The translations under genes and the position numbers were made by a program. The notes under the pieces were generated by a model that was not told the origin of the DNA, did no database searches, and saw only the letters and a list, made by a program, of their open reading frames with translations. From Chloroflexota bacterium (GTDB taxonomy: Bacteria > Chloroflexota > Anaerolineae > Promineifilales > Promineifilaceae), in NCBI GenBank assembly GCA_014584575.1, contig JACTMP010000055.1, positions 1 to 55,413 of the forward strand: 55,413 bases of DNA. The letters run 5' to 3'. Below, in pieces: positions 1 through 7,540 of the stretch (positions are counted from its first letter, which is position 1; each line of letters starts with the position of its first letter).

Positions 1-172
1 TCGCTGAGGGTGACATGTTGTTTTTTCATAGCACCGGTGAGCTTATCTACTTTCTATAAAGTGTTCAAGAGATTTTTAAATCTCTTTTGTTACGGAGTAC
101 TCAATCCGTTGTTGTCTTAAAGGGAGGGCGAAACCCTCGTAACACCATCCGACTTCTGGCTTCGGGCTTTGT

Positions 173-1120
173 TTATGGCGATTCGGGTGTTAGCGTGGGT
201 TCGGGCACGGCCGTGACCGGCTCCACCACACCCAACAGCAGCGCCAGTAGGGCGTCTAGCTCCCGCCAGCCATTTTCCAGGTCAAGCGCTGCCAGTTCCG
301 GGTTGTCCGGCAAATAGGCGTTGGCCAGGGTCAGACGCGCCTGAGCCAACGCCAGTTGTGGCAGTAAGTCGGGATTGGTTTGCGGATTTGCCGCCACGGC
401 TTCTAGCGCAGCCAGGGCGCGGGCGGTGTCGTTTGCCGCCAGCCCCGCGTTCCGTTCCAGCAGGTGCAGCCGGGCGCGCGCCACCATCTCCCAGACGCGG
501 AAAAGGGTGACAACCTGGCGCATTTGCTCAATGTCGGCCAGGGGGAGGGCGTCTACGGCCGTTTGCACAGCCAACACCTGCGCCGCCAACTCTCGGCTGT
601 TGTTTTCCTGGGTGTCAATCTGCCCGCCGAGCGCATCCAGACGGCCGTTGTTCTCGTTAATGTCCCCTTGCAGAGCCAGCACCCCTTCATTCAGCGCCAC
701 AATCTGCTCGTTAATCGTGACGGTCTGCGTCGCCAGTCGGCCCAGCCGCAGTTCAAGCGCCGCCAGCATGGCGTCCTGACGCGCCAGATCGCCAGCCAGG
801 GTGGTGTCCGTTGTTTCCAGGGTGGTCAGGCGGGTATCGTGGGCGGTTTGCACGGCCGTGACCGTTTGCTGCAATTCGCCCAGGTCATGCCCAATGCGCT
901 GTATCTGCGCCAGATTGTAATCCACCCGACTGCTGACGGTCTGGAAAGAGCGTTGTAGTTCTTGCACGATCAGGTAGACGCCATAGCCAATGCCGATCAC
1001 CAGGACGATGACCAGAACTACCTGAAGCAGCGCCTTCAAAAAACGGCCAAACGCCCTGGCCATCCGCCGCCCCAAACCGGGGCGGGGCGGCGGAAATGTG
1101 GAAGTTGTTTCGCTGGACAT
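173..1120 (-). CDS. Membrane-anchored coiled-coil protein, unknown function
   Basis: 315-residue protein of no family I recognise. A basic, Pro-rich cytoplasmic head (about residues 1-28) is followed by one strong transmembrane helix (about 30-52, rich in V/L/I). A long Q/L/T-rich coiled coil follows (about 55-200) and then an Ala/Leu-rich helical region; the tail is Pro/Thr-rich (EPTLTPESP). The single N-terminal anchor suggests that most of the protein lies outside the cell. The ATG start is supported by an AGGAGAG ribosome site six bases upstream. It sits downstream of another membrane coiled-coil gene on the same strand, separated by a strong terminator, so the two are probably transcribed separately. 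Being a gene is secure; the role is open. Confidence 0.85.
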   Translation of the reverse strand: MSSETTSTFPPPRPGLGRRMARAFGRFLKALLQVVLVIVLVIGIGYGVYLIVQELQRSFQTVSSRVDYNLAQIQRIGHDLGELQQTVTAVQTAHDTRLTTLETTDTTLAGDLARQDAMLAALELRLGRLATQTVTINEQIVALNEGVLALQGDINENNGRLDALGGQIDTQENNSRELAAQVLAVQTAVDALPLADIEQMRQVVTLFRVWEMVARARLHLLERNAGLAANDTARALAALEAVAANPQTNPDLLPQLALAQARLTLANAYLPDNPELAALDLENGWRELDALLALLLGVVEPVTAVPEPTLTPESP

Positions 1121-1137
1121 CTGATTCTCTCCTGAAT

Positions 1138-1170
1138 AAAAACCAGGCTTTTGGAAAAAGCCTGGTTTTT
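1138..1170 (-). terminator. Rho-independent terminator
   Basis: A perfect 15-bp inverted repeat (1138-1152 with 1156-1170) has a three-base loop, GC-rich core ACCAGGCTT and T-runs at both ends. It lies directly after the stop of the minus-strand HhH-domain gene (1176) and before the start of the next gene (1120). The symmetric A/T flanks would let it work in both directions, but only the minus-strand use makes sense here. Confidence 0.85.
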
Positions 1171-1175
1171 CAGCT

Positions 1176-2270
1176 TTAAGGCTGCGGCGCCACCGTCGCG
1201 GTCACCGTCGGCAGGCCGATGGGGGTGGCGGTGGGGCGCGGCGTGCGCGTGAAGGCGGGGTCGGTGGTGGCGGTTGCGGCCGGCGCGGCATCGGTTGGCG
1301 ATGGTGTTGGTGTTTCGGTGGGGGTGGCGGTGGGCGCTGGTGTGGGCAACGGCCCGGCTACATTCACCAGCAAGTCGCGCAGCCCGGTGAGGAAGGTGTC
1401 AAAATTTTCGGCCGATTGTGCTACTGTTTCTAGCCGCTCAGTCAGGTCATCGGCTCTGGTTTGCAGGTCGGCGGCGGCCGTTTGCAGTTGGGTAACGTTG
1501 GCCTGGGCGGTGGCGACGGCCGTGCTGTTTTCCCCCTGTTCGGCCGCCAATGTTTCCACCTGGCTGTTGAGGGCGGCCAGGTCATTTTGGATTTGCTGCT
1601 GCGTTTGCTGGATTTCTTCCAGTTCGGCTGCCAGTTGCAATTGCAGGCCGGTGGCCTGGGCGCTGCTGGCGTATTGCAGCGTCTGGTTGAAGCCGTACAG
1701 GATGGAGAGCGTCAACGTGGTGCCCAAGATTGCCCCAAACAGAGCGGCGATCAGGCTGCCCACCATGCTGCCGCGAGGCGGCGGGCTGGCGATGGGCGCA
1801 GGTGCTGCGGGCGCAGGTGCTGCGGGCGCAGGTGCTGCGGGCGCAGGTGCTGCGGGCGCAGGTGCTGCGGGCGCAGGCGCTGCAATGGTGGGGGGGATGT
1901 CCTGTTCAATTTCGGCCACAACTTCCTCGCTTTCTGGGGCGGACGGTGGGGTGAGGATGACCACCTCCGGCTCAATTTCTGCTTCTGTCTCTGGCGTTGG
2001 GGGTTCGAGCACGGCCGTATCCATTGGCGACGCCTCTTCTTCATCTGTTCCTGGCCCGGCGACGATACGTTCGGCCATTTGCTCTACCATGCGCTCGGAA
2101 ATGCCGGACACGGCCGTTAAACCCTGCACATCGGCAAACAACCCATGCTCCTGGCGGTGGGCCACAATGCGCTGCGCCAGCTTCAGGCTGATGCCCGGCA
2201 GCGTCGCCAGCGCCATCTCATCGGCGGTGTTGATGTCGAGAGGTATTTCTTCCATAGGACTGCTTACCAC
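1176..2270 (-). CDS. HhH-domain membrane protein with Ala-Pro repeat and coiled coil
   Basis: 364 residues. The N-terminal 70 residues form a ComEA-like helix-hairpin-helix unit (DINTADEMALATLPGIS followed by a second hairpin), a fold usually binding DNA or proteins. Then come an acidic linker, six tandem Ala/Pro pentapeptides (about residues 129-158), one transmembrane helix (about 170-195), a Gln-rich coiled coil (about 200-290) and a Pro/Thr-rich tail. The HhH would be cytoplasmic and the coiled coil outside, the same design as the neighbour at 173-1120. The listed start is GTG; an ATG five codons inside (2255) is equally possible, as neither has a clear ribosome site. ComEA proper has HhH outside the membrane, so this is not simply ComEA. 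Confidence 0.8.
   Translation of the reverse strand: MVSSPMEEIPLDINTADEMALATLPGISLKLAQRIVAHRQEHGLFADVQGLTAVSGISERMVEQMAERIVAGPGTDEEEASPMDTAVLEPPTPETEAEIEPEVVILTPPSAPESEEVVAEIEQDIPPTIAAPAPAAPAPAAPAPAAPAPAAPAPAAPAPIASPPPRGSMVGSLIAALFGAILGTTLTLSILYGFNQTLQYASSAQATGLQLQLAAELEEIQQTQQQIQNDLAALNSQVETLAAEQGENSTAVATAQANVTQLQTAAADLQTRADDLTERLETVAQSAENFDTFLTGLRDLLVNVAGPLPTPAPTATPTETPTPSPTDAAPAATATTDPAFTRTPRPTATPIGLPTVTATVAPQP
1795..1884. repeat. 15-bp coding tandem repeat, six units
   Basis: Six head-to-tail 15-bp units (GGCGCAGGTGCTGCG on the plus strand), the sixth with two changes. They encode the PAPAA pentapeptide linker of the minus-strand HhH protein. Five units are identical at DNA level, which suggests recent slippage expansion and likely length variation between strains. 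Confidence 0.95.
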
Positions 2271-2285
2271 TAACCGCTCACTGTC

Positions 2286-2927
2286 TTATTCACCAAGCGG
2301 TGACACCTTAAAATTATCAAACTGCACCAACACACCACCCTCACCCAGACTGCCGGCTATCAGGCCGATATCCCCTCTGGCAAAGGAGTTCTCGGTGACG
2401 CGGCCCACTTCCTGGTCGTTGACGTAGAAGATGAGGTTACCGGCCTCGGCGCGCACTTTCAGGCGGTTGGTGAGGCCAGACCCCTGTTTGACGGCCGGGG
2501 ACTCAAACCACCAGTTGCCGATGATGGGCGTGGCTTCTGTTTTGCCGCCATTTTTGTAACGGCCAATCCACACATAACCATCGCCGCTGATCTGGAAGGC
2601 ATAAAAATCATCGGTCTCATTATTCACGCGAAATACCATGCCAAACAAATTATTATCCGGGCCGCCGATCTGAGTGGCCTCTACTTCATACCAGCCATCG
2701 CTGAAATTTTGCCCCGCCGTTGTCCAGGTGGTCAGCGTATCGGCTTTAATCTCAAATTCGTAGACGCCGTTGATCACCTCGCCGCGTACTTCGGCGTCGT
2801 TGTCGGTGCTCCAATTGCCGGGAGCGTCAAATGTTTCGTCATAAGACTCCGTGGTATTGCGGCAGGCGATCAGTAAGGCCAATAAACCGGTCAACAAGAA
2901 CAAAAGCAAGATGCGACGAGTCACCAT
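2286..2927 (-). CDS. Lipoprotein with concanavalin-like (LamG/DUF1080-type) domain
   Basis: Begins with basic MVTRR, a Leu-rich hydrophobic stretch and a lipobox (LLIAC), so it is probably a surface lipoprotein. The remaining ~190 residues are rich in aromatic and Gly/Asn residues in beta-strand spacing (YDETFDAPGNWSTD, NETDDFYAFQISGDGYVWIG, VNDQEVGRV, LVQFDNFKV). This matches concanavalin A-like jelly-roll domains of the LamG/DUF1080 kind, which bind or cleave sugars. I chose ATG at 2927 because GGAG precedes it by nine bases. An earlier ATG at 2945 overlaps the helicase stop (ATGA), so the two genes are probably translationally coupled. The specific ligand is unknown. Confidence 0.75.
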   Translation of the reverse strand: MVTRRILLLFLLTGLLALLIACRNTTESYDETFDAPGNWSTDNDAEVRGEVINGVYEFEIKADTLTTWTTAGQNFSDGWYEVEATQIGGPDNNLFGMVFRVNNETDDFYAFQISGDGYVWIGRYKNGGKTEATPIIGNWWFESPAVKQGSGLTNRLKVRAEAGNLIFYVNDQEVGRVTENSFARGDIGLIAGSLGEGGVLVQFDNFKVSPLGE

Positions 2928-2941
2928 ATTGCCATTCTCCG

Positions 2942-4441
2942 TCATTTTCTTGGCCCGCGCCGGCCGGTGCGACGGCGACGTTTTTTGTCATCACTGGAGC
3001 GGTCAAACGGCCGTGTCACTTCTTCCGGCTCCTTGATGGGTGGTGGTTTGTGCATGGTCGCCTGGTAATAATCGTCCAACAGCATCGCCAACAGTGCCAA
3101 CCCATTTTCACTTTCGGCCAGATTTTGCGCCAGGGGGGCAAAACGGCGCATCCGTTCCGATTGCAGTTTGTCGCGGGCGCGCAGCTTCGTTTCCAGAAAG
3201 ACCGTCGTCCGTTCACCAACCACAGCGGCCACATCTTCATCGGTGGGCAACGGCCGTTGCTGTAATTCAATTTCATACTGCCGGGCGATGCGGCGCAGCT
3301 TGGTATCTTCCAACTCATTCACCAGTGTGATCGCCACACCACTGGCCCCGGCCCGCCCGGTGCGCCCGGCGCGGTGGATGTATAATTCCGGGTCTTCCGG
3401 CGGCTCATACTGGATCACGTGTGAGAGTTCAGGAATATCAATGCCTCGTGCGGCCACATCCGTGGCCACCAGAAAGCGCAGCGTGCCCTGGCGCACCCGG
3501 TTGAGTACTCTGTCCCGATCCTTCTGTGACAGGTCAGAACTGAGCGCGTCGGCGTCATACCCAAAGCGTTGCAAGACCACCGTCACATATTGCACCCGGT
3601 CTCTGGTATTGCAAAAAATGATGGCCGATTCCGGATTTTCTACCTCGATGATACGCACCAGACTGCGGTCTTTGTCCATGCCCGGCGTCACGTAATAACA
3701 ATGTTCCGTTTCCACGACATGCACATTCTCGCTGCTCAGCCCCAGAAAGTCCGGTTCGCGCAAGAATTGTTTGGCTAACTGCTTGACGCGCAGGGGGAAG
3801 GTGGCGGAGAACATGTAACCGTCTACGCCTTTGGCAGGCAAATAATGCTTTACGTCCAACACATCCTGGTAAAAGCCCATGGAGAGCAGGCGGTCGGCTT
3901 CGTCAAAGACCAGAATTTGAAGCGATTCTAACGACAACGAGCGGCGAATCAGGTGATCCAACACCCGCCCCGGTGTGCCCACTACCAGATGCGCCCCCTG
4001 GCGAAAGTCGTCTAACTGTTTTCCGTAACCCACACCGCCGTACACGGCCGTGACCCGTATCCCACTATCTCCGGCCAACAGTGCCGCATCGTGGCTTACC
4101 TGCTGCGCCAGTTCACGGGTGGGTACCAACACCAACGCCTGGCATACGTTGAGCCGGGGGTTGATGCGCTCCAATATGGGCAGCACAAAGGCGCCGGTCT
4201 TGCCGCTGCCGGTGCGTGACTGCACCAGCAAATCCCGCCCGGCCAACACGTAGGGGATGGCGCGGGATTGCACCGGCGTCAAATCTGTCCAGCCGGCGCG
4301 GCTCATCGCCTGTCGCCAGGTTTCGGGCAGGTCGGCGACGGCGAGAACCGGCAGGGCGTTGGCCGGTTCTTCAATTTGTATGGTTTCTGACGCGGCGGGG
4401 GTGTCGGGCACGGCCGTTGGCGTCATATCGTCTTGATCCAT
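2942..4441 (-). CDS. DEAD-box ATP-dependent RNA helicase
   Basis: 499 residues with all superfamily 2 motifs: Q motif (about 55-60, TPVQSRAIP), Walker A SRTGSGKT (75-82), PTRELAQQ, TPGRVLDH, DEAD (180-183), SAT (212-214), IIFCNTR, TDVAARGID and HRAGRTGRAG. The basic C-terminal tail (KKRRRRTGRRGPRK) is typical of CshA/RhlE-type helicases and likely binds RNA. It unwinds RNA duplexes in ribosome assembly, mRNA decay or cold adaptation. Its stop overlaps the possible first start of the following lipoprotein gene by 4 bp. No RbpA/DbpA-like C-terminal domain is obvious, so I give no symbol. Confidence 0.95.
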   Translation of the reverse strand: MDQDDMTPTAVPDTPAASETIQIEEPANALPVLAVADLPETWRQAMSRAGWTDLTPVQSRAIPYVLAGRDLLVQSRTGSGKTGAFVLPILERINPRLNVCQALVLVPTRELAQQVSHDAALLAGDSGIRVTAVYGGVGYGKQLDDFRQGAHLVVGTPGRVLDHLIRRSLSLESLQILVFDEADRLLSMGFYQDVLDVKHYLPAKGVDGYMFSATFPLRVKQLAKQFLREPDFLGLSSENVHVVETEHCYYVTPGMDKDRSLVRIIEVENPESAIIFCNTRDRVQYVTVVLQRFGYDADALSSDLSQKDRDRVLNRVRQGTLRFLVATDVAARGIDIPELSHVIQYEPPEDPELYIHRAGRTGRAGASGVAITLVNELEDTKLRRIARQYEIELQQRPLPTDEDVAAVVGERTTVFLETKLRARDKLQSERMRRFAPLAQNLAESENGLALLAMLLDDYYQATMHKPPPIKEPEEVTRPFDRSSDDKKRRRRTGRRGPRK

Positions 4442-4461
4442 TCATTACTCCAAATTTCAGG

Positions 4462-4515
4462 TTATTGAGATTGAGAGATTGGGAGATCAGGAGATTCTCA
4501 ATCTCCCAATCGGTC
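4462..4515. repeat. Heptamer-word hairpin, GAGATTG family
   Basis: Tandem variants of GAGATTG/GGGAGAT on the left are followed by their reverse complements (TCTCAATC, TCCCAATC) on the right, forming an imperfect hairpin. It lies just upstream of the helicase start. The same word family recurs at 21430, 27514, 30145 and 31380. Confidence 0.8.
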
Positions 4516-4565
4516 ACGGGTGATGATACCGGTTTGCCCTTTAGCCCGCAAACATCAAAGGAAAT

Positions 4566-4657
4566 GGGACGCGGATGGGCGCGGATGACGCGGATTTATC
4601 TGGAAAGCGCGTGATGCGTGATGAAGGGAATTCACGCATCACGCATCACGCATCACG
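4566..4657. repeat. Heptamer-word repeats, GCGGATG and GTGATGC families
   Basis: Two word families lie side by side. 4566-4598 has three spaced GCGGAT words. 4609-4657 is a hairpin of GCGTGATGCGTGATG against CACGCATCACGCATCACG, with an unpaired extra repeat unit on the right arm. It lies between the split lipoprotein gene and the helicase and may terminate transcription on the minus strand. No gene is seen in 4442-4677. Confidence 0.8.
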
Positions 4658-4677
4658 AGTCAGGCATCCGCCAGTAG

Positions 4678-4932
4678 TCAGGGGAGTTGCAACACGGCCG
4701 TATCCCTTGTCGCATCCTCTTGCCACACCACCACGCTGAGGTACGTGCCGTCGTAAGACCATTGCGGGTTGGAGAGGCGCTGGCCGCCGGAGGTTGCCAG
4801 CGGGTAGGTGGTGTGGCTGCGCCGGTCGAAGATGGACAGGCCGTCGCTGGGGTGTTTATAGACAAAGCGGCTGCTGTCTGGCGACCAGAGCGGAGTGAAG
4901 GGCACGGCGTTAAAACGTTGCCTGTTTTGCAA
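4678..4932 (-). pseudogene. 3' part of a lipoprotein gene split by an insertion
   Basis: Encodes the C-terminal ~84 residues of a TolB/PD40-like propeller fragment (LWSPDSSRFVYKHP, PQWSYDGTYLSVVVWQ). It has no signal peptide of its own. Joining its TTGCA (minus strand, 4932-4928) to the TTGCA of the fragment at 6527-6675 gives an uninterrupted frame, reading ATRPLAKL then QNRQRFNAVPF, of 132 residues. This is seen directly in the sequence. The element between the two fragments is the AT-rich cassette. A new start (ATG at 4938) from cassette sequence could express this part alone, but without export. Confidence 0.85.
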
Positions 4933-4945
4933 GCTCATATTTCTC

Positions 4946-4973
4946 TTGCTTTCAGTCTATATTTGACTATACT
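4946..4973 (+). promoter_or_regulatory. Putative sigma-70 promoter of the cassette operon
   Basis: TTGCTT (4946-4951) and TATACT (4968-4973) are separated by 16 bp, about 57 bp before the first cassette gene. It is the only good promoter-like pair inside the left end, which would let the cassette carry its own expression signal. Not tested. Confidence 0.5.
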
Positions 4974-5029
4974 GGATTTATATCTATCAACCAGTCTGTA
5001 CACCTCAAATAATAAGGATTGTTGTTTCA

Positions 5030-5746
5030 ATGGCATTGGAAGACTTGGTGGTCTGGAAGGCAGTTTGGGAGTTGCGGTATCCACCTGCTGCTTCTTTGTT
5101 TGATCTGAGAGGGAAAATTGCTGATCAATGGTACCGTACACAACAATTTGATCATTGGAATATAGATCGGAACCAAGTTCTTCTTCATGATGAAGATAAA
5201 ACTTCCATTTTTCTGATCCACTATCGAAGAATGGTTTTTGCGGTTGAAAGGCCAAACATTGCTAACTTTTGCCAGAAAGCTGCAAATGTGTCGGGTTGGA
5301 CGGCCGAAATTCTCAAGATTAGGCAAGTGGAACGTATTGGGTTTCGTTTGTATCTTGGATTTGAACGAGACTCTTTTGAGATTGTTTACAATGCCATGCT
5401 GAAAAAACTCTTTAAGTTGGATGATCATGATTGGGAAGTATTTGGAGGAAGACCTCGTGACATTGGATTTCCTATTACCCTAGAGTTAGGTGATAAAAAA
5501 GCCAATTTTCGGATGGGGCCGACAACGAAGAGTCAACTTGCAGATATTTTAGAGTCAAACATATACAAAAATGAATTGCCGGAAGCTGCTTTCCTGATTG
5601 ACTTCGACATTTTTCAAGATAACCCAAGTTTCAGAAGGCGGAATCACAAAGCAGATATCAGCACATTTTTACAGGATTCAGCAAAGATAATTGAAGGCAT
5701 GTCAAATAATATTATGAACCATTTTGAGGGTTTTAAAGATGGGTAG
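5030..5746 (+). CDS. Cassette protein 1, unknown (possible TIGR04255-like)
   Basis: 238 residues, soluble, mixed alpha/beta; not confidently recognised. The N-terminus (VVWKAVWELRYPPAASLF) and the segment RQVERIGFRLYLGF faintly recall the sporadically distributed TIGR04255 family, often found in accessory DNA; this is a weak guess. Aromatic and charged residues are frequent, with no transmembrane helix, signal peptide or nucleotide-binding motif. ATG at 5030 is preceded by AAGGA. It is the first of three co-directional genes, overlapping the next by 8 bp, so it is likely co-translated with the HicB-like protein. Its size and position suggest a third partner of the toxin-antitoxin-like pair. 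AT-rich codon use is unlike the rest of the window. Confidence 0.75.
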   Translation: MALEDLVVWKAVWELRYPPAASLFDLRGKIADQWYRTQQFDHWNIDRNQVLLHDEDKTSIFLIHYRRMVFAVERPNIANFCQKAANVSGWTAEILKIRQVERIGFRLYLGFERDSFEIVYNAMLKKLFKLDDHDWEVFGGRPRDIGFPITLELGDKKANFRMGPTTKSQLADILESNIYKNELPEAAFLIDFDIFQDNPSFRRRNHKADISTFLQDSAKIIEGMSNNIMNHFEGFKDG

Positions 5747-6209
5747 CAAAGACAGCGGTACTGGATCAATTAAATTGGGTCGAAATTTAACAGGGGATGG
5801 TTTAGCCAAGAGTCTGTGGAGTGATTCAACTTCTGACACATCAGATCAAGCTGATTTTGATGAAACCTTTACAGATACAGGGATGGAAGGCTTGGTACAA
5901 ATCGGTGAATTGTACGATGAACATCCTCAAAAATGGAATACTGTCCTTTTTGATCTTGGAGAAGAAGATTACATTCTGAAATACCCAATCACTGTCTTGG
6001 TTGAAGAATATAATTCTGGCGATGTGATTGCCAGATTACCAGAAATAGAAGTGGATGGATTTGGGTTGACAGATGCCGAAGCTATACAAAATCTAAAAAC
6101 AGGAGTTTTGGATTTGTATGATGAATTAACGGAGTGTGATCCAGAGGGGTTGGGAAAACTGCCTCGTATGTGGCTGCGAATTTTGGAGAAGATCATTGAG
6201 AAAAAGTAA
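5739..6209 (+). CDS. HicB-like (UPF0150 fold) putative antitoxin
   Basis: 156 residues from ATG 5739, supported by GAGGG eight bases upstream; a longer frame from TTG 5724 lacks a ribosome site. The C-terminal half (about 80-156) has the HicB/UPF0150 pattern: YPITVLVEEYNSGDVIARLP, then a 'G.T..EA..N...' helix (GFGLTDAEAIQNLKTG). The N-terminal ~75 residues are Gly/Ser/Asp-rich and probably disordered. In classical modules HicB neutralises the HicA RNase and represses its own promoter. Here the order is HicB-like before HicA-like, and no DNA-binding HTH or ribbon-helix-helix is evident. The fold assignment is by motif only. Confidence 0.65.
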   Translation: MGSKDSGTGSIKLGRNLTGDGLAKSLWSDSTSDTSDQADFDETFTDTGMEGLVQIGELYDEHPQKWNTVLFDLGEEDYILKYPITVLVEEYNSGDVIARLPEIEVDGFGLTDAEAIQNLKTGVLDLYDELTECDPEGLGKLPRMWLRILEKIIEKK

Positions 6210-6220
6210 GTTTGACAACT

Positions 6221-6526
6221 ATGAAATGGAGCAACATCACTTCAAAAGATTTGGACAAAGGCATTGTTCAGAAACTTCAATTAGAACCATCTCTGAGTAA
6301 GCGGTCGCGTGAACGAAAGTTCTGGTATATCCTGGATGGTGAAAAGCAATTTAGTGTCGTTCTGCCAAATATCCATGGTGGGTCGGGATCCGTTTCACCA
6401 GGTTATATTCAAAGTATCAAAAGGAGTTTGCGTTTGACAGACAACACCGAATTTGTAGATCTGGTTTCATGTAAAAAAACGGCCGATGAGTACGAGGATT
6501 ACATTAGAGAGCATTTGGATTTATGA
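6221..6526 (+). CDS. HicA-like (YcfA fold) putative toxin
   Basis: 101 residues from ATG 6221; a TTG at 6214 region would add three. The core resembles the small dsRNA-binding-like HicA fold: a KFWYILDGEKQFSVV hairpin, a proline-centred VLPNIHGG turn and a final helix (GYIQSIKRSLRL). Canonical HicA has a catalytic His in a 'GSHH' turn; here that position reads SRERKFW, and the only histidine near the core is in NIHGG, so activity is uncertain. A C-terminal extension (TADEYEDYIREHL) is unusual. It starts 11 bp after the HicB-like stop, and its own stop lies directly at the cassette end. Confidence 0.6.
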   Translation: MKWSNITSKDLDKGIVQKLQLEPSLSKRSRERKFWYILDGEKQFSVVLPNIHGGSGSVSPGYIQSIKRSLRLTDNTEFVDLVSCKKTADEYEDYIREHLDL

Positions 6527-6675
6527 TGCAATTTTGCCAACGGCCGTGTCGCCATCACCGTCACCCCTTCACCGGCCAGAGTTTGGGGGGATGGTGTGGG
6601 GTCAGGTACGGCCGTGCAGCCCGCCACCACCAAACCTATCAGGCAAATAGCAGATAGAAGTCGTCCCGTATTCAT
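6527..6675 (-). pseudogene. 5' part of the split lipoprotein gene
   Basis: Starting at ATG 6675 with GGAGGGA just upstream, the minus strand encodes a clear lipoprotein signal (basic NTGR, hydrophobic core, lipobox VVAGC with Cys20). A Pro/Thr-rich linker and the segment MATRPLAKL follow, where the AT-rich cassette interrupts it. In the present state it reads two histidines and a stop inside the insert. It follows the HigA gene by 24 bp on the same strand, so it may have been the third gene of that transcript. Confidence 0.8.
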
Positions 6676-6698
6676 ACTCCCTCCCTGTTACTCCATAA

Positions 6699-7004
6699 TC
6701 AACCGACTACCGCATAAACGGCCACTTCTTTTTCCAGTCGGTCACCCATTTCGTCCATCGCCATGTCCAGGTCATAGTCCATTTGCAGACCCAGCCAGAA
6801 TTGGGGAGATGTGCCAAAGTAGTGCGCCAGACGGAGGGCGGTATCGGCCGTAATCCGCCGTTTGCCCAAAACGATCTCATTGATCCGCCGCGCCGGTACG
6901 CGAATATCCAGCGCCAATCGGTTCTGGCTCAGGTTCATCGGTATGAGAAACTCTTCTAACAACACTTCGCCAGGATGGACGGGATTTAGCTTTTCTTCAG
7001 ACAT
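6699..7004 (-). CDS. higA: HigA-family antitoxin (XRE HTH)
   Basis: 101 residues with the HigA/VapI signature: NPVHPGEVLLEEFL, then a helix-turn-helix (LSQNRLALDIRVPARRINEIVLGKRRIT) and TADTALRLAHYFGTSPQFWLGLQ. It binds and neutralises HigB and represses the operon through its HTH. It is the second gene, 12 bp after HigB; the toxin-first order is the hallmark of HigBA. The length is normal for the family. The C-terminal tail continues the helix with acidic residues. Confidence 0.93.
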   Translation of the reverse strand: MSEEKLNPVHPGEVLLEEFLIPMNLSQNRLALDIRVPARRINEIVLGKRRITADTALRLAHYFGTSPQFWLGLQMDYDLDMAMDEMGDRLEKEVAVYAVVG

Positions 7005-7016
7005 CGTTTACTCCTT

Positions 7017-7298
7017 TCAGTGATAATCCACAATTTCCACTTCAAAGGCGTCATTGTCACGCCATTCAAAACAGATACGCCACTGGTCGTTAATGCGAAT
7101 ACTGTACTGACCTTCACGTTCTCCTTTGAGTTTTTCCAGCCGATTGGCCGGTGGAACGCGCAAATCGTTGAGACTGACAGCCCGATTGAGCATACGCAGT
7201 TTTCGCAACGCCGTTTGCTGAATATCGTGAGGTAAGCGGCGTGAGCGTTCCAGATGAAAGATACGCTCAGCTTCTCTGTCTTTGAAGCTCTGTATCAT
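7017..7298 (-). CDS. higB: HigB-family toxin (RelE/ParE-like mRNA interferase)
   Basis: 93 residues, normal length for the plasmid-maintenance killer family. Motifs seen: start MIQSFKDREAERIF, the central LRKLRMLNRAVSLNDLRVPP segment, LEKLKGEREGQYSIRINDQWRICF and EVEIVDYH at the end. HigB toxins cleave ribosome-bound mRNA; the conserved basic residues and the terminal YH are present, so it looks functional. It is the first gene of a two-gene operon with HigA. The next-door cassette holds another toxin-antitoxin-like pair. Confidence 0.93.
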   Translation of the reverse strand: MIQSFKDREAERIFHLERSRRLPHDIQQTALRKLRMLNRAVSLNDLRVPPANRLEKLKGEREGQYSIRINDQWRICFEWRDNDAFEVEIVDYH

Positions 7299-7465
7299 AA
7301 ATGGAGTGTATAACGCGACACGTTAAACGTCAAAAGGCTTAAGGGGTTTGCAGCACGGCCGTGGTCAATCAACATGGTTCTGCCTCTTGCCAGGCACTGG
7401 CTGGCGTAGAGTCTGGCGTATCCCTACCCCAACACGGCAAAATGGAAGATAATGGTTTGGGTTGG

Positions 7466-7528
7466 TAGTGGGCACTTCAGTGCCTTCGGTGGGCGATAAA
7501 TCGGGGCGATAAATCGCCTACTACAAAC
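7466..7528. repeat. TAAA-centred mini-palindrome array
   Basis: Contains GGCACTTCAGTGCC, then two GGCGATAAATCG words, the second completing the palindrome GGCGATAAATCGCC, ending in CTACTACAAAC. The last 20-odd bases recur at 54953-54975, and a related ...CACTACAAAC ending occurs at 41016-41027. It lies in the 240-bp space between higB and the CRTAC1 gene; no gene is seen there. Confidence 0.75.
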
Positions 7529-7540
7529 GAAACGGGAGAG

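Larger units (their letters stand above)
4933..6531. mobile_element. AT-rich three-gene insertion cassette with 5-bp direct repeat
   Basis: The insert interrupts a lipoprotein gene and is flanked by TGCAA at 4928-4932 and 6527-6531, consistent with a 5-bp target-site duplication. Removing one copy plus the insert restores the split reading frame exactly. Its base composition is far more AT-rich than both flanks, and it contains no ACGGCCGT octamer although both flanks do. The outermost bases show only a weak match (TCATA at 4935 and TATGA at 6522-6526), so long terminal inverted repeats are absent. No transposase or integrase is inside, so it must have been moved in trans or by another route. 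Confidence 0.75.

Noticed and set aside
1795..1884. Tandem 15-bp repeat considered as a CRISPR-like array
   Set aside because: No spacers between units; it codes for an Ala-Pro linker in frame.
1219..2427. 402-residue plus-strand frame across the HhH gene
   Set aside because: Val/Gly and Ser-rich translation of the complement of Pro/Thr-rich DNA; crosses two real minus-strand genes.
4935..5428. Minus-strand frames within the cassette (106 and 133 residues)
   Set aside because: Overlap the better-supported plus-strand gene with ribosome site; no family likeness.
4933..6531. Cassette considered as a classic insertion sequence or integron cassette
   Set aside because: No transposase, no convincing terminal inverted repeats, no attC-like site and no integrase; only the short duplication and composition support mobility.
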